In this document: piece after piece, positions 1 to 13,900 of the stretch | Position numbering within the stretch: position 1 is the first letter of the stretch | Layout: every line of letters starts with the position of its first letter | Assembly: GCF_008831285.2 (NCBI RefSeq) | Contig: NC_045143.1 | Span: forward strand, 15,722,464-15,784,463 | Source of the DNA: Nymphaea colorata | Lineage: Eukaryota; Streptophyta; Magnoliopsida; Nymphaeales; Nymphaeaceae | Direction: 5' to 3' | DNA length: 62,000 bases | Program-made: the position numbers and the translations under genes | The notes under the pieces: generated by a model | Databases searched by the model: none | Told to the model about the DNA's origin: nothing | Seen by the model: only the letters and a program-made list of their open reading frames with translations

Positions 1-2567
1 CATGCATTTCAATCACGTACAATCAACCATATACAATACATTTTCATTAACTTCAGTGCATTAACAGTTCCTGTGGGTGCAACACAAGCACGTGCACAAC
101 GCGGGCGGCCTACAGCTGAGAGACAACCCCTGTGGTGGCCCAGAACAATATGGATCTATTTCATCCGCTGCAGCGGTAGAGCACTCGTGCATGTATGTGT
201 GAAGTCTAAGGAGAGATACTCAGCCTTTCCTATGACACCTAGGTTGGGAAGGCGGGAGCCCAACGCTACATGCACAAGACGCAACAGAACCTTGGGGCCT
301 TACACCGCCTGCGCTCCGAACAGGCGAGACCAGTGGCAAAAGCCAGACGTCTCCCAAACACATTGCTACATCCCACTCGCCTCTCATCTCTTATTCATTC
401 ATTCATTCTTATCATTAGATTAACACATTCACAAACTGACTGGCTAGCTCATGAGGTTGGTGCACCTTACGAGTGCACCTACACCTCCAATTGCCTCTAC
501 ACGAGGACTACACATAACAATAACAGTCATAGCTACCCGTCATACAATACGGGTACAACTACCCTCCAATTCCATTATTTGCATCATTGCACGCAACAAT
601 GTGTATGCAACAGAACAAAACATTCACATCATTCATCATATCATTCACTTCTTCAAAAACTAAGCTAAACCACAAAGAGTAGTCTCGATCTGTGATTGAC
701 TCGTAGTTGTCCTATGCAAGTATCATTCTAGGATGCTTTCTAATGCACAATTGGAGTCGATGAGACACTCGACTCGATACCCCGCCTCATCTGTCCTAAA
801 CAGTTATCCATTCTAGCATGAAAATGCAAATGCATAATATTTTCAAAACAAACTTCTCATAGTCTTTCCAAAACAATTCATATCATATATCAAAACATTT
901 ACATGCATACACACATTCATTCACTAAATAGTCAATCAATTGCATCACAATCCTAGGATCCCACGACCCTAGGAACACACATTCATACCTTTGCCCCAGG
1001 CAGAGATTTGCCTGGAATGCTACCATACCTGTGGCATGCTCACAGGCTCTTCAAAATGCCTCAAGCTTCGAATCCGGTTGCTCAAGGTCGACGGGACATG
1101 CCCGGTGTTCCTGCAGACATAAACAAAATATAAGATTCATACTAGATACCCAAACAATTCAAACAAATACAAAACAACATCATTGAGGCACGTGTCATCG
1201 CCTCAAGAGGGTGTCAACGGGTTGTGTCGTCCCACAAAGCCCTCAAAGGGTTTCTCCTCAGCCCTAGAGGTTACCTCCAAAGGCTTAAGCTTCGCATCAT
1301 CAATTTGAATCGATCACTAATCTATTTCTCTCTTGCTTCCTTAGTGAAGGTGCCTTACTAACAGGTACCCCTCTTCCTTCCCACACATGCTACCCACGTC
1401 GACAAAGACGCTCCCAAACATTCACAAAGACAGTCATACACTTCTCCACAACACCACAATCCTAACCATGCTTCCCTATTGCTTCAAAAATTAACTCATC
1501 GCAAATGATCATAATAGCCATGAATCAACTTCTCCAACATAATCCTACTCTTCCCCCAAAAAGCAAAATCGCTAACATGCGTCCCAAAACATCATTTCTG
1601 AACTTTAACATGCTCAAACAATAATTATATATGCTCTAATAGATAATATTCAATAATCTCAGCTCAAAAAGGCCTTGCTCACCCCAATCCAAGTGTTCAA
1701 ACTGTTGTGACACCTCCAACAGCCTCCTCAAGTTTTCAGTCAAGTGCCACCGCCAAAAATCGCTGGCTACCTTCACCACTAATGCCCTCACTTCACTGGT
1801 ATGAGGGGGAAAACGTCCCCAAGCTGCAATCCATTCAAACGACAAAAGCTACGATGAGAATCCACAAAAAGGAGAGGAAATTAGAGGTCTGCCATGAGAA
1901 GAAGGCAATTGGCAAGGCAAGAAGGGGCTCGACTGAGAGAGACAAGGGTTCGGTTGAAGGTGACTCACACGGTTAAGGAGAGGGAGCCGACAGAGGGAGA
2001 CAGGGTTCGATCAAAGGGGGAAAGAAGGCAGTGAGGGTGAAAGCGCGTGAGAGAAGAGGGAGAGGGTAGGTGCTGACATAGGGAAGCAGGCAGAGAAGAG
2101 AGAGCGCAAGAGAGGCGAGAGGATGCCAAGAGGGAAAGCCAGAGATGGGGAAAATGGGGGAGATGGCGAGGAGGAGACAGAAAGGACGGGGAAGGAGCTC
2201 GAGCAAAGAAGGAGAGGAAAAGGGGGGATCGTGCGAGCAGAGGGTGCTGACGAAGAAGGGGGAGGCTGCATAGGAGGGAGGAGAAGAAGAAGGAAGAGGA
2301 AGGGGGAAAAGGCAAAGGAGAAAGGCAGAGGTCGAGAGGGCTTACCAGAGCGCCGCCGCAGTCCTTCCTCCGCCGACCCAACGCCGCTGCAACAACCTTC
2401 CGGCTCGCGTCGCTCTCTGCCGTGCGAACCAGCAGAAGACAAGAGAAGGAGACGTTGAGGAAGGCGAGGGAGGGGAAAGAGTTCCCTCACGCGGGCTCCT
2501 TCACGACTTAGATCTCGGGTCCGGGTCTGGACCCGCTCCAACCCAATTCTAAAAAGACGAGCGTTAC
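1..2567 (-). mobile_element. Gene-free repeat-like DNA, possible minus-strand LTR ending at 2567
   Basis: No reading frame here looks like a conserved protein. On the minus strand the block opens with TGTAACGCTCG (complement of 2557-2567), the kind of terminus common in plant Ty3/gypsy LTRs, followed by a GC-rich stretch and then a long pyrimidine-rich stretch. I cannot find the other end, a primer binding site or pol, so the LTR assignment is inference. The proline, serine and arginine-rich ORFs at 1965-2589 follow from base composition and are not genes. Confidence 0.3.
1855..2350 (+). repeat. Purine-rich (GA/GGA) low-complexity tract
   Basis: About 500 bases are overwhelmingly A and G on the + strand, with repeated gagagag, gaggag and gaagaag runs and no fixed period. 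Similar asymmetric tracts recur at 3400-3560, 21550-21850, 41160-41390, 44520-45220 and 53960-54650, several of them inside one terminal-inverted-repeat family. Confidence 0.75.
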
Positions 2568-2599
2568 AGTGGACATATGTGACGGACATGTGGAGGTGC

Positions 2600-3671
2600 T
2601 TTGGAAAGGCTGCAATTAAAGAAAGCTAAAGAAAACAAAAAAAAATATGACTTTTTCACAATCGGCTCTGAGTTTCAAATATGAGATATCATTCAAAAGA
2701 AGCAACATTTGAGCACTCTGTAATAAGAAAAAAGTAATCACATTTGTTGCGACAATAGGGTTCATAAAACTACTTGTTTAATTGTTCAAGGATCTGGTTG
2801 TTTCCCTATCATATTTTTTTTTGTCAATACAAGTGTTGGTACAAGAAGGCAAAAAAACATAATAGCAAATTGAAAAGCACAATAATGATTAAAATCTCAT
2901 TTGTTGTCTAAGTAAATTCCACTACTCATTCATGTTTGTTTTTGTTAGCACAAGGAAAGAATTGCTCTCGAGTTTCACAAATGCAATTGTAAAAGAAAAG
3001 AGGTATTTTACCCAAAACTTTCCACAAGTACTTGAGAACACAGACAAAAACAACATCGATGGAAGCAAATGGCATCAACATTGACAACAAACAACCGATA
3101 GTTAGTTAGCCGCTAGCGATTTTGCATTTGATATAGCGGCAATCGACGATCCTCTAACCAATCCGCAAAAACATTTCATGTGATGACAAAGATAAAGGAC
3201 CCACAAAAAAAGGTCGGTCACATATGGTTAGGGTTTTACCTTGCGCCGAACAATATTGGGTCCTCTAGTTTGACAAACAGGTAGTCTTCTTGTATGTACA
3301 TGCACATAACAAAAAAATGGATGGTGATAGGAGAGAGAATTACAAAGGTAGCACGAAAAATGGATAGAATAGATGATGGCTGCTTCATGGCGTGCGACTG
3401 ACATACAGAGGGAAAGGGAGAGATGACACGTGCAGCCAACATACAGAGGGAGAGGGAGAGACAAAAAACAAAGATGACGCGAAAGAGGGATGGTGAAGGA
3501 GAAGAAAAATAATCGCCCCACCACGCTGTTCTCTAACAAAGAGAAACAAAAGGAGAATAGAAAGAGAAAGCCCGATCGAGCAAAAAAAGGTTGATGGTAA
3601 AAAGTCGGACTCACCGAGGTAACAACAACTTTCCCTCAAAGTAAAATTGCTGAGCATCAAACGGGGCCTTA
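2600..3671. repeat. Gene-free DNA ending in a GGCCCCGTTTGATG terminal repeat
   Basis: No coding signal is visible. The block ends in gcatcaaacggggccttaag (3651-3670), which matches in inverted form the ends of the purine/pyrimidine element family described at 21031. Just inside this end lies an agtcggac motif, also present near the right end of the 21031-22064 element. I could not find a left terminus, so this is at best a truncated copy. Confidence 0.4.
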
Positions 3672-4441
3672 AGGTAGAGGGTTAAGGTTAACCATCTAGG
3701 GTTTGGTTTCACTATTTGGGATTTAGTGTCAAGAATTGTGGAGTTGAGGGCATAAGGTTTTGGTGTTAACGGTTAAGGTTTAGGTATTAGGTATATGTTT
3801 TGTTTATGACGATAAGATTTTAGGGTTTGATGTTTGATGAATACATGTTGATGAATGCTATATAGTGAATTTGTCCTTACAAGGATTAATATTTACTTCT
3901 TTACACTAAGTGCCCTTAAAACTTTCGATTTGCACTGCAGACCTGCCGGGAGACGGGCTTCAAAGTTTCATTGAAAGAAAGGGCGGGGCCTGAGTTTTTT
4001 CGGACACACGAAGAAGAACGCGCGTGGTTCGGTGGTTGCGCGGTGACTTCTGCAAGAAATTTCTCTTGGATGCCATGGTGGATCACCTGTTGCCTCTTAC
4101 CTGTTAGTACGCTGTTGCTCGATTGCATTTGCTGTCCTAAATGACTGGTTTCGACTTTAGGGCCTCTCTCTCTTTCTCTCTCTTACCTTGTGATGGCTCT
4201 TCCTATCCTGCTTTTGATATTGGATGCACATGAACATGCATTTTCAGCGAAGAAAAAATGTACCTACCGACAATCATTGCAGTTTTTCTCAAAACCGTAA
4301 GGTTTCATCTCCTTTCATTCCTAGGGTTCATAACTTCATATGCAATATTCGCACTCTCCTTATTAGTGTAAGCGTCGTGCATCCTAGCTCAGGATCCAAA
4401 TTAATTTCTGATCGAGGCACTGCATTGGTTGTGGGATTGTC
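3672..4441. promoter_or_regulatory. Region upstream of the HDA15-like gene
   Basis: This is the interval before the first plausible HDA15 codon. Around 3690-3830 there are several telo-box-like words (ctagggtttgg, tagggtttga, ttaaggttta), an element type often found near plant promoters. A CT-rich stretch lies at 4163-4185. I cannot place a TATA box or transcription start. An untranslated first exon in 3910-4250 is possible but unproven. Confidence 0.35.
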
Positions 4442-4941
4442 ATGGATTCGGGAGACTCGCATGCCAATGAAAATGGCTGTTATAAAAACGAGGCCGCTGC
4501 CATGGGCGGGTTCCATCGTGGCAACAGTGGGGCTGCAGGAAAAGAACAGATAGGCGACCTGTAGGGGAAAGCGGTAAGAGAGTTAGGCATCTGTACAGGA
4601 TCTAACTGAGAATGCTATCCAGCAAAAAGATGAGGCTTCGGAAATGGGAACTGCTGCCCGCGGTGTTTGCTCGAGAAATGGCAGCGTCAGTGGTCATCCC
4701 GGAGAAAATCCCAACTCCGACATTCTGACTGCAGTCTCCACTCAGTCACGGCTACAGAGAAGAGCACATGGAGACGGTCATTTGCAAGATCTGGTGACTG
4801 GTACCATCAACAAGATCAGCCTGAAGATGACGACGACGAAGGCGATAGTGACTGGGAGCCTCACTTGCAACCTGCTGGTAGTGAGAAGTGGTTCTGCATC
4901 AACGTACCATGCCGAACTTTGACGATGTTCTCCATTGCGAT
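4442..4941 (+). CDS. HDA15: HDA15 exon 1, N-terminal region with frame breaks
   Basis: The ATG at 4442 opens [16 protein letters not shown] in phase 2 but meets TAG at 4562. From about 4600 the best protein-like reading ([17 protein letters not shown]) is in phase 0. The acidic stretch [16 protein letters not shown] and WFCIN are in phase 2, and the second half of the zinc finger ([12 protein letters not shown]) is in phase 1. The last two changes each look like one missing base. The donor gtatgc at 4942 splices in frame to exon 2 and completes the finger. Either the exon decayed recently or the assembly has single-base deletions; intact downstream exons favour the latter. Confidence 0.65.
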
Positions 4942-7900
4942 GTATGCTGTCTCTTCACTGAAACTTGGACGTTCGTCGGTTCACTGGGTAACTTGCTGTG
5001 ATTATTGCGTCTGGGTGGATTGTCGACCTTAGTAATGTTATTGTTCTGCAGTTCTGCGGGGAAATCCAGGAATCAGAGATACTTACCAAGGGGTCTTTTG
5101 CTTCTACTGTTACTCGAGAAGGTTTTCTGATGACGCAGAGGCGATCGCTGGACATCTAGGTGTGTATGCATCCGTATGATTTTCTTTATCATCATCATCG
5201 TCATAGTCTTTGTCATCGTCCTCAATTGTTTGCCAAATCCTTGATCGCTGTATATGGAGCATGTGTGCAACCATTTGCCCTTTCAAAGGCTAGCTTAACT
5301 CTGGAGACATGTGAAAGCGTGTAGGATGTATAGATTATAGTCAAATAGAAGTTCAGACATTGTCAATAAGAATGATCAAAGTTGTAAACCTGGGGTCTAT
5401 CGTACCTAAAAAACAAACCGATGTTGCTCCAGGTTATTTTTGTTTGTTTGCCTTTTTTGTCTAAATGCTTGATAGTGATTGATGACCTTTGCAATTAACA
5501 GTTGTTGCTACAAATGCTGATGGAAATTGTGGAACTCTGTTCATCCAAATTTTGGTTATTTCAGAACCTGGCTTTCATGTACCTGATTGGTCACTATGGG
5601 TCTATGTATTTGTGGGGCATATGTATGTGTGCTCTCTCCCCTCCCCCCACCCCCCAAAGAACCTTGTTTGGTGGAGGCCTGACACTGTCTGACAGACACA
5701 ATCTGGTCTTTTGATATGGCAATCATGCTAAGAAGCTTAGTGTTTGCAGAAAAAATCCAAAAGGAAAAGGAACCTGAAAAATATTAGCTATGGTGACTGT
5801 TTATGCTAAAATTATTTCACAAAAGTTGAAGTTCGTGATCCAACTTTTAGGAGATTTCTTTCAGGTCCTTTTTGAATTTTGAGATTTTTTTGTTTGTTTG
5901 GTTTGCTATCCAGAAACTGTAATTAAAGTTTATATTTTATTCTCGTTGAAAATCCTAAATGGCAGCTCCTTAATAAATTAGTGCCCAAAGCATCTGTGTG
6001 AGGGTGCTGAAGGAAAAGAACCGTTCCTATGGCTATAGCTGTTTTTGTAATATCTACACTTCAAAACTCAGTACTTTGGAGTATAATGTCCTCAAGGTCT
6101 GGAACGATATGTGGCATATCCATAGGAGCATGCTACTGTTTTGGTTTTATATTTTTCCTGTTGTATATGGTTAAACTTTTAGAATTCGTGACTCATTTGT
6201 TTTAACTTTTAAGTGAACTGTTCTTCATGTTTCACTTTCATTCTTTCTAATCCTCTTCTATTTTGTTTGCTTTCTACTTGAACATAGATGATTGTTTTTG
6301 GTACTAGCTATTCTTTTTATGGTTTTATAGAACCTTGTATGGAATGGCCACCATCAAAGGATTGCACCTTAGTTGGTTTTGATGAGAGAATGCTACTTCA
6401 TTCAGAGGTATGCTAAAGAGTTTCCTTACAACTAATCTTCTTCTTTAATCCAAATTTCACATATTATATTTACAAATTGTAGAAGAGAGGCACCATTTCT
6501 GCTGGTGCAGTGTGCCTCGATGCATTCTATTGATAACTAAGTTATAGGTATCATCAAAGTTCAAATATGCTTTACCATTTCCTAGTTGGGTAGAAGAAAA
6601 ATATATTTTTGTTTGATGTGCGAACTTGATAATCAATTGCTGATATATTTTCAAGAGGATTTAAATTGAAGTAGCAAATATCAAATATCTTGAAGGCAGA
6701 TTTTGGCCCTTGAAAGGCAAGTTATCCATAGTTTGAAAACTATGTAGAACTTGAGGGAGGACACTAAGGCTCATCTCTCTGGACGTAGACTTCATAAAAG
6801 TGTTGATCTGCAATGATGTGTCGTGCATATTGTAATATCTGTTATTATTCATTTGCTTATACTTAAGTTCTAGTATAAAGTGAATGCAAGTTGGGAGTTG
6901 TTGCCTTTCAACACCTATTTCTTTCTCTCCCTTTTTTTCTCGCTTCTTGCAACTGGTAGATTCTGGTGATTCTACAAATTTCTAACAAATCGCATTAGCA
7001 CCAATTAATGAAGTACCTCATCTAAAATTTTGGAGATTGAATAACCTTTCGGCATTTTCAAACCTGAAATCCTTTAATTGCCATAGTGGAAGCTATTTCA
7101 TGTTGATATCCAATTATCATATGAAGTGTTTGTGTTGGTCAGTGCTGCAACTACTTCTAACTATTTCAAAATTTCTGATGTAGAAGAGCTCCTGTTAGAC
7201 AGTTCATTTTCTTAAATAAAATTAGGAATTCAGACTGTATGTCAGTTTCTTCATTCCAATTGTACATCTCTCTATATGGTTGAATGAAGGTTTTAATTCA
7301 TTTGGCAGGTCGATCAAAAGTCCCATCCCCATCCAGAAAGACCAGATCGTCTTCGAGCCATTGCTGCCAGCTTTGCAGTGGCAGGTATGAGTTATTATTT
7401 TGTACAAGCCACTACTTTGGTATGCACATCTGGATACATGTTTTATTGTGTTTTTTTTCCTAATACTTGATGGTTTTTTAAAGTGATGTTTGTTAACTTT
7501 TTCTGTTTCACTTTTAGGTATCTTTCCAGGAAGGTGCTTTCCCATCCCTCCCAGAGAGGCTAGCCTTGAAGAGCTTGGATTGGTAGGCCTGATCTCTGTT
7601 ATTGTATGTGTGTTTTATGTGCATTTGCATTTTTGTGTATCTATGTGTGTCGTAGATCTTCTATTTCACCAGAATTTGTTGATTGTGGCATTCACAATAC
7701 TAGTTGCTTACATGGTCCGCTCATCCTAAATGATGGGTCTGTCATGCAATTATCCTTAGTTTATTTAATTTTCTTCCAAACTAGTGTTGTTTTCATTCAA
7801 AGTTGTGTTTCTCAAGGAGTTCAGGTTGTTTTGTTCTTAACCTTGCTGACTCTTAGCAACACATCCAAAAAACATAATCCTTGTGTTAAATTCTTAGAAT

Positions 7901-10900
7901 AGGTAGCAAACATAAATAACCTATTTCACCTAGGTGGGGTGAGGGTGCAGGTGCCGGAGCGGCACAGTGCGGCGAGGGTATAATTATTAATAATAATTTA
8001 TTATTACAATATATATATATATATATCACAAAAAACTCATTTTTTTCTAAAAACGCGATAAATTAATGGCCGTTTAAAACTTAAAAATGCGTTTTTTTGA
8101 AAAAAACATTAAAAACGAAAAAACACGTTTTTGACATGTTTTTTCGCGTTTTTTTCACTTTTTTTCGTTTTTCAGTTTTTTTAATGCCAAATAGTTTATT
8201 TTTTATTTGTTGCAAAATCTACTTATCTTTTGATGTTGGTGTTATTAGTTTCTCATTTATTTTATTTTCTCTCATTTTTAGTTTTTTAATATTTTAAAAA
8301 TTTACTGTATTTTTCTCTTTTTTTCAAGCTCACCGTATTATACCCGAGAAAAACCTTGTCGTTTAAAACTCCGAGACATTATTTGTGACTATGGTCTTGA
8401 GTGGCTGAGTCTTGACGGCAAAACCAAAAAATAGAAACATAAACAATGAAAACAGTCAATGAAACATTGAGTCATTCAGATGGCAAAACCAAACTAAGAT
8501 GCTTGGTTAAAATTTTAAACTAGCATCTAATGAAAAAATGAACACAAAGAAAACGAACAAACGTAAAAAAGAAATCAATACGACACACAATAGATTAATA
8601 AAACAAAGAAAGGGACTGTAAGATGGATAAGAACAGAGAAAAGCAACTGCTCTCTGCCGTTGGGGGAAGAACACACCTGCCACCCGTCTGGTTGTAGTTT
8701 CGTGCTGGAAGGTTGTGAGCGTCGGTCACCGGTGCTTCAATACAAGAGGGATAAGACAGAGGAAGATAGAGAGGAGCGGGAAGGGGCACGATTGTGCCCT
8801 ACATCGGTTTTAACAAAATCAAAAATAAAAAAATGGACGAAAAAACCATGACACAGTTTGACCGCACTGACTCGCGTTTGACGCTGTCGGATGTGATCCA
8901 AAAATGACAAAAATGGTCGGGTGCAGCTGACACCCGACTCTTCTTGATTGCAGCTGGTGTGAATAAGGGCCGCACCTACACCTGTGTCGCGTCGACGCGT
9001 GTCAATATTGAATCATCTGTGTGACCTAGAAAATAACATTTGTAATTGTATTTAAGCCTAAAATAGATGTTGGTCCTAAGTCTGGGTGTCGGGCCGGGCC
9101 GGTCGGACCCGGGTTCGGGCTGGGAAAATCCTGGCTCGGCCCGACTCCCGCCTCCGTCTCCCTCACTCCCTCCGCTCCCCCTCCCCTCCTCTCCGCTCCG
9201 CTCCCCCTCTCTCTCCCTCTCTGCTCCGCTCCCCTCTCCCTCTTCGCTTCCCTCTCCCTCTCTCCGCTCCCCTCTCCCTCCTCCTCCGTCTCCCTCGCCG
9301 CTCCCTCCTCCTCTGCTCCTCCTCCGTCTCCCTCGCCGCTCCCCCTCCTCCTCATTCGCCGCTTCTCCTCCGTCTCCCTCCTCCTACACCGGAGGGCGGG
9401 GGAAAGGGGGTCGGGAGGGCGGGCCAGGCCGAGACCCGGGCTATCGGGCCGGGCCCAGGCCAGACTGAGCGGCCCGACGGGCCGGATCGGACCGGCCGAC
9501 GGCCGGATCGGACCGGCCCGAAGCCCAGGCCTAGCTGGTCCCATTCACCAAGAGTTCCATATCATTTATATGACAAATCTGGTGAGCTTGTATTGGCATA
9601 TTTAGTTTATGTATCATGAATAGCACTAGATAACAATTTAGATCAGCACACAAGTGAATCTAACCAAGCATTCTAATGTCTTTGTATCAACTTTAGTGAT
9701 TTATAAAATATTTTAAGACATTTAATCATAGTATTTGTAATCCCTATAACAACCCAAGCCACTCCCACACTGGCTTGGGCTTCTAGTTTTGGGATCCCAA
9801 CCGCCATCCTAAGTTTGAGTGTTGAACTGATTCTGGTACCATTCTAATGATCGGACACACTCTCACACTGAGCTCAGGCTCCTAGTTTAGTGGATCCCAA
9901 CCCTAAACCTTGACAACTTGGTTCTAGCCCCAAAAAGGCTAGGAAGTAGGAACCAAGAAAACCATTCACTTAACCCCCTTGTATGTGCTTAAAGACATCT
10001 CACAATCTTCAATACATGACTAAGCTTCTCAACATAAAGTGTTACAATCCCGAATAATTGAATGAGTCAGTTGTGTGTTGTCAACCCATGGCTAGTTGGT
10101 CAGATTGGTCAACTGGTTAACTTATTTATTTATTAGCCAATTAATCCCTAATCTGTAGAAATATATTCATTATTTCTTTATATATGTGTGTGTGTGTCTT
10201 TGATGCTTTATTCTATATAAATGCATTTGATTATTTTGAGGGTCTTATAAGGGACTCAAACTACCTCTGTTGGACATATTGACAATCTAGTATCTAGGTA
10301 AATGCCCTGCAAATTATGGTCAAGTTTTAATGTCATCTAGATTACAATATCAACTGTCAACTTGTGCAATTTGTTTACTTAGTGCACACAAATGCATATA
10401 CACCCACATAGTTTTGTGAATGTGCAGATGTATATTTTTATTTGCTTATTTATTCACGGGAAATGTTCTCTCATTTTTTCATGCTAGCAAGTTGTCTTAA
10501 GTGCATCTGTTTCGTGCTTATTCCCATATCCATTCCATGTGAAATTTCCTTATATCATAGATATTACAAAGTCAACAATCTGGTTTTGAAGTTTATGCAT
10601 GTATTTATTTATTTCTTCATTTTGAGGTCTGTGATGTGTGCTATAGTGCTAAAAATGCAATGCAGATTCATTCTATGGAGCATGTTAATGCTGTTAAAGC
10701 AACTAGCTATATGCTATCGAGGTATATATTTTTGGTTCTTTTCATGTACACTTTGGCCTTTAATGTCCTTAGTCTGTTACTTTGTGTAGCTACCACTGCT
10801 TTGGATGACGTAGCCTTGTTGGTGGTATAATTGGTGAAGGTTTTTAAGTCCAATGAGTTTGTGACAAATATCATTATTGGGTTTTTGTGGGGTTTTTCTT

Positions 10901-13900
10901 GGCGATTAACTGTGAAATTTGTTTTTCTTGGAAAAATATTGGGAATTTGTCCAACTAACATGTGATTCTCGTTTCAGCATTTTTTTTTTCAGAACACATC
11001 ACAACTATCTTTTCATTGTTTTTGTTTTTTTCTCCTCTCTTTTCCTTTTTTTTTGGGAAGAAAACAGTGATATTTGTGACGTTGATGTAATAGAGCAGCA
11101 TTTTTATTTGCCTTTTATTTCATCAGATATCTTCTGAAACTAAAGTGATTATCCTGTCGTTCTGAGACGAGTTAACAGCTAAAATATTCTGCATTGACCA
11201 TTGAAGGAGGATATTGGCTGATATACACATACATATTCTTGTTGTGAAAAGACAGGACAGTTGATAGTGTAAGAATCAATATACTTGAACTGGGGGAGTG
11301 TTGAGATACACACAAATAGTTTATATTCATAAAATCTAGTGCAGAAGACACTTAGATGCTACTTGCAGTTCAGTTCTTCGCTTGTTTTTCTGTCCTGGAC
11401 TTCTACAGTAAGCAAATGAGAATGCTGTTTAGGAGTAGTCACTCAAGGATCTCTATTTATCATGTGCTGTGCATAGAAATCTGATAAGTGCAAACACCTA
11501 TATGCATGAGTTTACTGCCCACTTATGTATTTTGTTCAAGGAAGTGATAATACAAGGACATTAATCACCATTATTTTGTAATTAAATTGTGTTATGAACA
11601 TCTTGAATGAAGATTTATAAGAATCCAAAATAATAACCTTAGGTTCGATAAGAACCTAGCATACACAATGAACAAACTCTTCACAGCAGCACAAACAGAT
11701 CAGAAGTGCAGTAAGTGCACTGGGAGCATTAATTCCTATATTCATTTCAGGGCAGTTTATTAACTAAACTAGCCGTTGCACTGCTTCCAATTGTTCCATA
11801 GTTTCTCTACATTTTATTTTTCTCAAGAAGGAGATAAACTTATTTCCTTTTCTTTTTGGGTGACAGTTACTTCACATCTGATACATATGCCAATGGACAT
11901 TCAGCTCGAGCTGCAAGACTTGCAGCAGGATTATGTGCAGATCTTGCCTCAGCTATTATGCAAGGACATGCTAGAAATGGTTTTGCACTTGTGGGTTGAA
12001 TATCCAATGTTTTCTCTCTCTCATTCTCTCTCCTTTTCCTTTGTCATTTATTCATGGTTATAACTTATAACAATTTCCTTTTCACCTGTCACAAGCCAGG
12101 TCAGACCTCCTGGTCATCATGCAGGTTTGAAACAACCAATGGGCTTTTGCTTGCACAACAATGCAGCAGTGGCTGCCTTGGCTGCTCAAGCTGCTGGTGC
12201 AGATAGAGTGTTAATTGTTGATTGGGTAGTCTTTTGTGAATCCTCAGACGTGCTTGTATAGTTCATGATTTAACCATACGTGTTTACTCTGTGTTGATCG
12301 TTTGTTACATTTTGGGAAGTGTCTATTTTTGGAAGTTTGAAGTTAATGCTCTGAGGCTTTATTGACTTTAGTTGTTTTCTTGACATTGCAGGATGTGCAT
12401 CATGGTAATGGTACCCAAGAAATTTTTGAAGGAAACCGCACGGTGAGCCTCTACAATAATATAAAGTTGATTGTCTAGGCTTTTCATTTGGATGTACTAG
12501 TGGTCGTTTTTTGTCTACATGTGATCAAATGAAAGTAGAGTTGTAGGAATATGTACACATATGAATATATGATAGAGAGTTGAAAGGGGACAGCTGTCTC
12601 TTTATTCAATGAACTAGGTATTGGATAGGTGATGCCTAGGTGCTACTCCACTTGCATCACCTAAGTGCTGGACTTAGGCGATGCAAGGTGTTGGCGCCTG
12701 ATGCAGAGCCAGAAGCAGATAGATCCAGATCCAACTTATTTTGAATTATAATGAGATTTAATACGACTTATGCTTGGGTTTTTGTTTGGTTATTTGGACC
12801 TTAGTTCTGATCCTGACTATAAATATCTAAGTAGTGGATCCATATCTGTGTAACTGGATCTAGTTAGTTTCCAATACCTGTAAATGGATCCAGATCTGCA
12901 AGCCATTCCGTTCTCTATATGAGGGGACGTGGGTTCATTTTGTAAGATAGTTGATGAATGAATGAAGTAGAAGTTGTTTGCTACTTTTCTCTCTTTCCCT
13001 TCAGTTCAGCATTTTGCTTGAGTTCTAGTTAGTTTTTAGCATAAGTATCGCATGGGGTTCATCTGTGATTGTTGTTTAAGAGCGTTGTTTGCAAAAAATC
13101 CTGTGTTCTGTATTCTGTATTCTAACAAGCAATGTTTTTGAAGGTGCTCTATATTTCTTTACATAGACATGAAGATGGACGATTTTATCCAGGCACTGGA
13201 GCGGCAAATGAGGTCTTATTTGCCAAATTTTTGTTTGAGTTGCTGACCCTAAAACAATTGTGGTAGCCAACCTGTGCAGATTTATTTTTGGTTTCCAAAG
13301 CATGCTATTGACAATCTGACCTTTTCTTCTCTTTTTTGCTGCTTTGGGTTGGCTAATTTGGCATTACATGATTGGTTCCTTTTTTGTTTTTTTTTTCCCT
13401 TGTGATGAATGATGTCAATTCCTTTTTAAGATGTGTTCCACTGCACATTTTGATATCTTTGCTTTAAGGTGGATGAAAAGGACATAAAGATAAGCTGAAC
13501 GAAAAAAGAAGTGGAATGATATGATTTCCCTTTTTAAATTCAAATGAATTAGTGATGGATGGTAGGTGTAGGATAGGTTGCAACAAGTATGGCAAGGGTG
13601 TATCTTAAGGACATGATCTAATGGACCATTTGTATTGAGCATCCCTTATCATAAACTTGCTGCACGTTCAGCAGCCCCAACTATGAGAAATCTGCCAATC
13701 CACATGCGACTGTGAACATCAAAGTTGGGTATTGTATTTAGTAGCTGGGGTGTTCATCTAAGAGCTAATTAAGCAAGCCATGATGTTATCATGATCTTAC
13801 AGAGGCCTTAAGACCCTCACCTATAACCAAACACTTACGATCAATGCCCCAGATGGTCTTATCATGTTATTGAGTCTAATCTTCCATGAAATGTAAGAAA

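Larger units (their letters stand above)
7583..10665 (+). other. HDA15 intron 5, filled with repeats
   Basis: 3.1-kb intron holding, in order, a hAT-like non-autonomous element (7921-9029), a GC-rich island element (9075-9540) and a minus-strand TRIM derivative (9745-10046). The remainder is AT-rich without a gene. The flanking exons join in phase 0. Confidence 0.7.

Noticed and set aside
1965-2589. ORFs of 138 and 192 codons on the minus strand
   Set aside because: Low-complexity Ser/Pro/Leu/Phe sequence over the GA-rich tract, possibly inside an LTR.
4942-4990. A longer HDA15 exon 1 using donors at 4971 or 4988
   Set aside because: Those leave an intron under 85 bases and do not yield the zinc-finger Cys pair; the gtatgc donor at 4942 restores it and the phase.
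5122-5160. HDA15 exon 2 extending to gacatctag at 5160
   Set aside because: It would include an in-frame TAG; the donor after 5121 joins exon 3 in the right phase.
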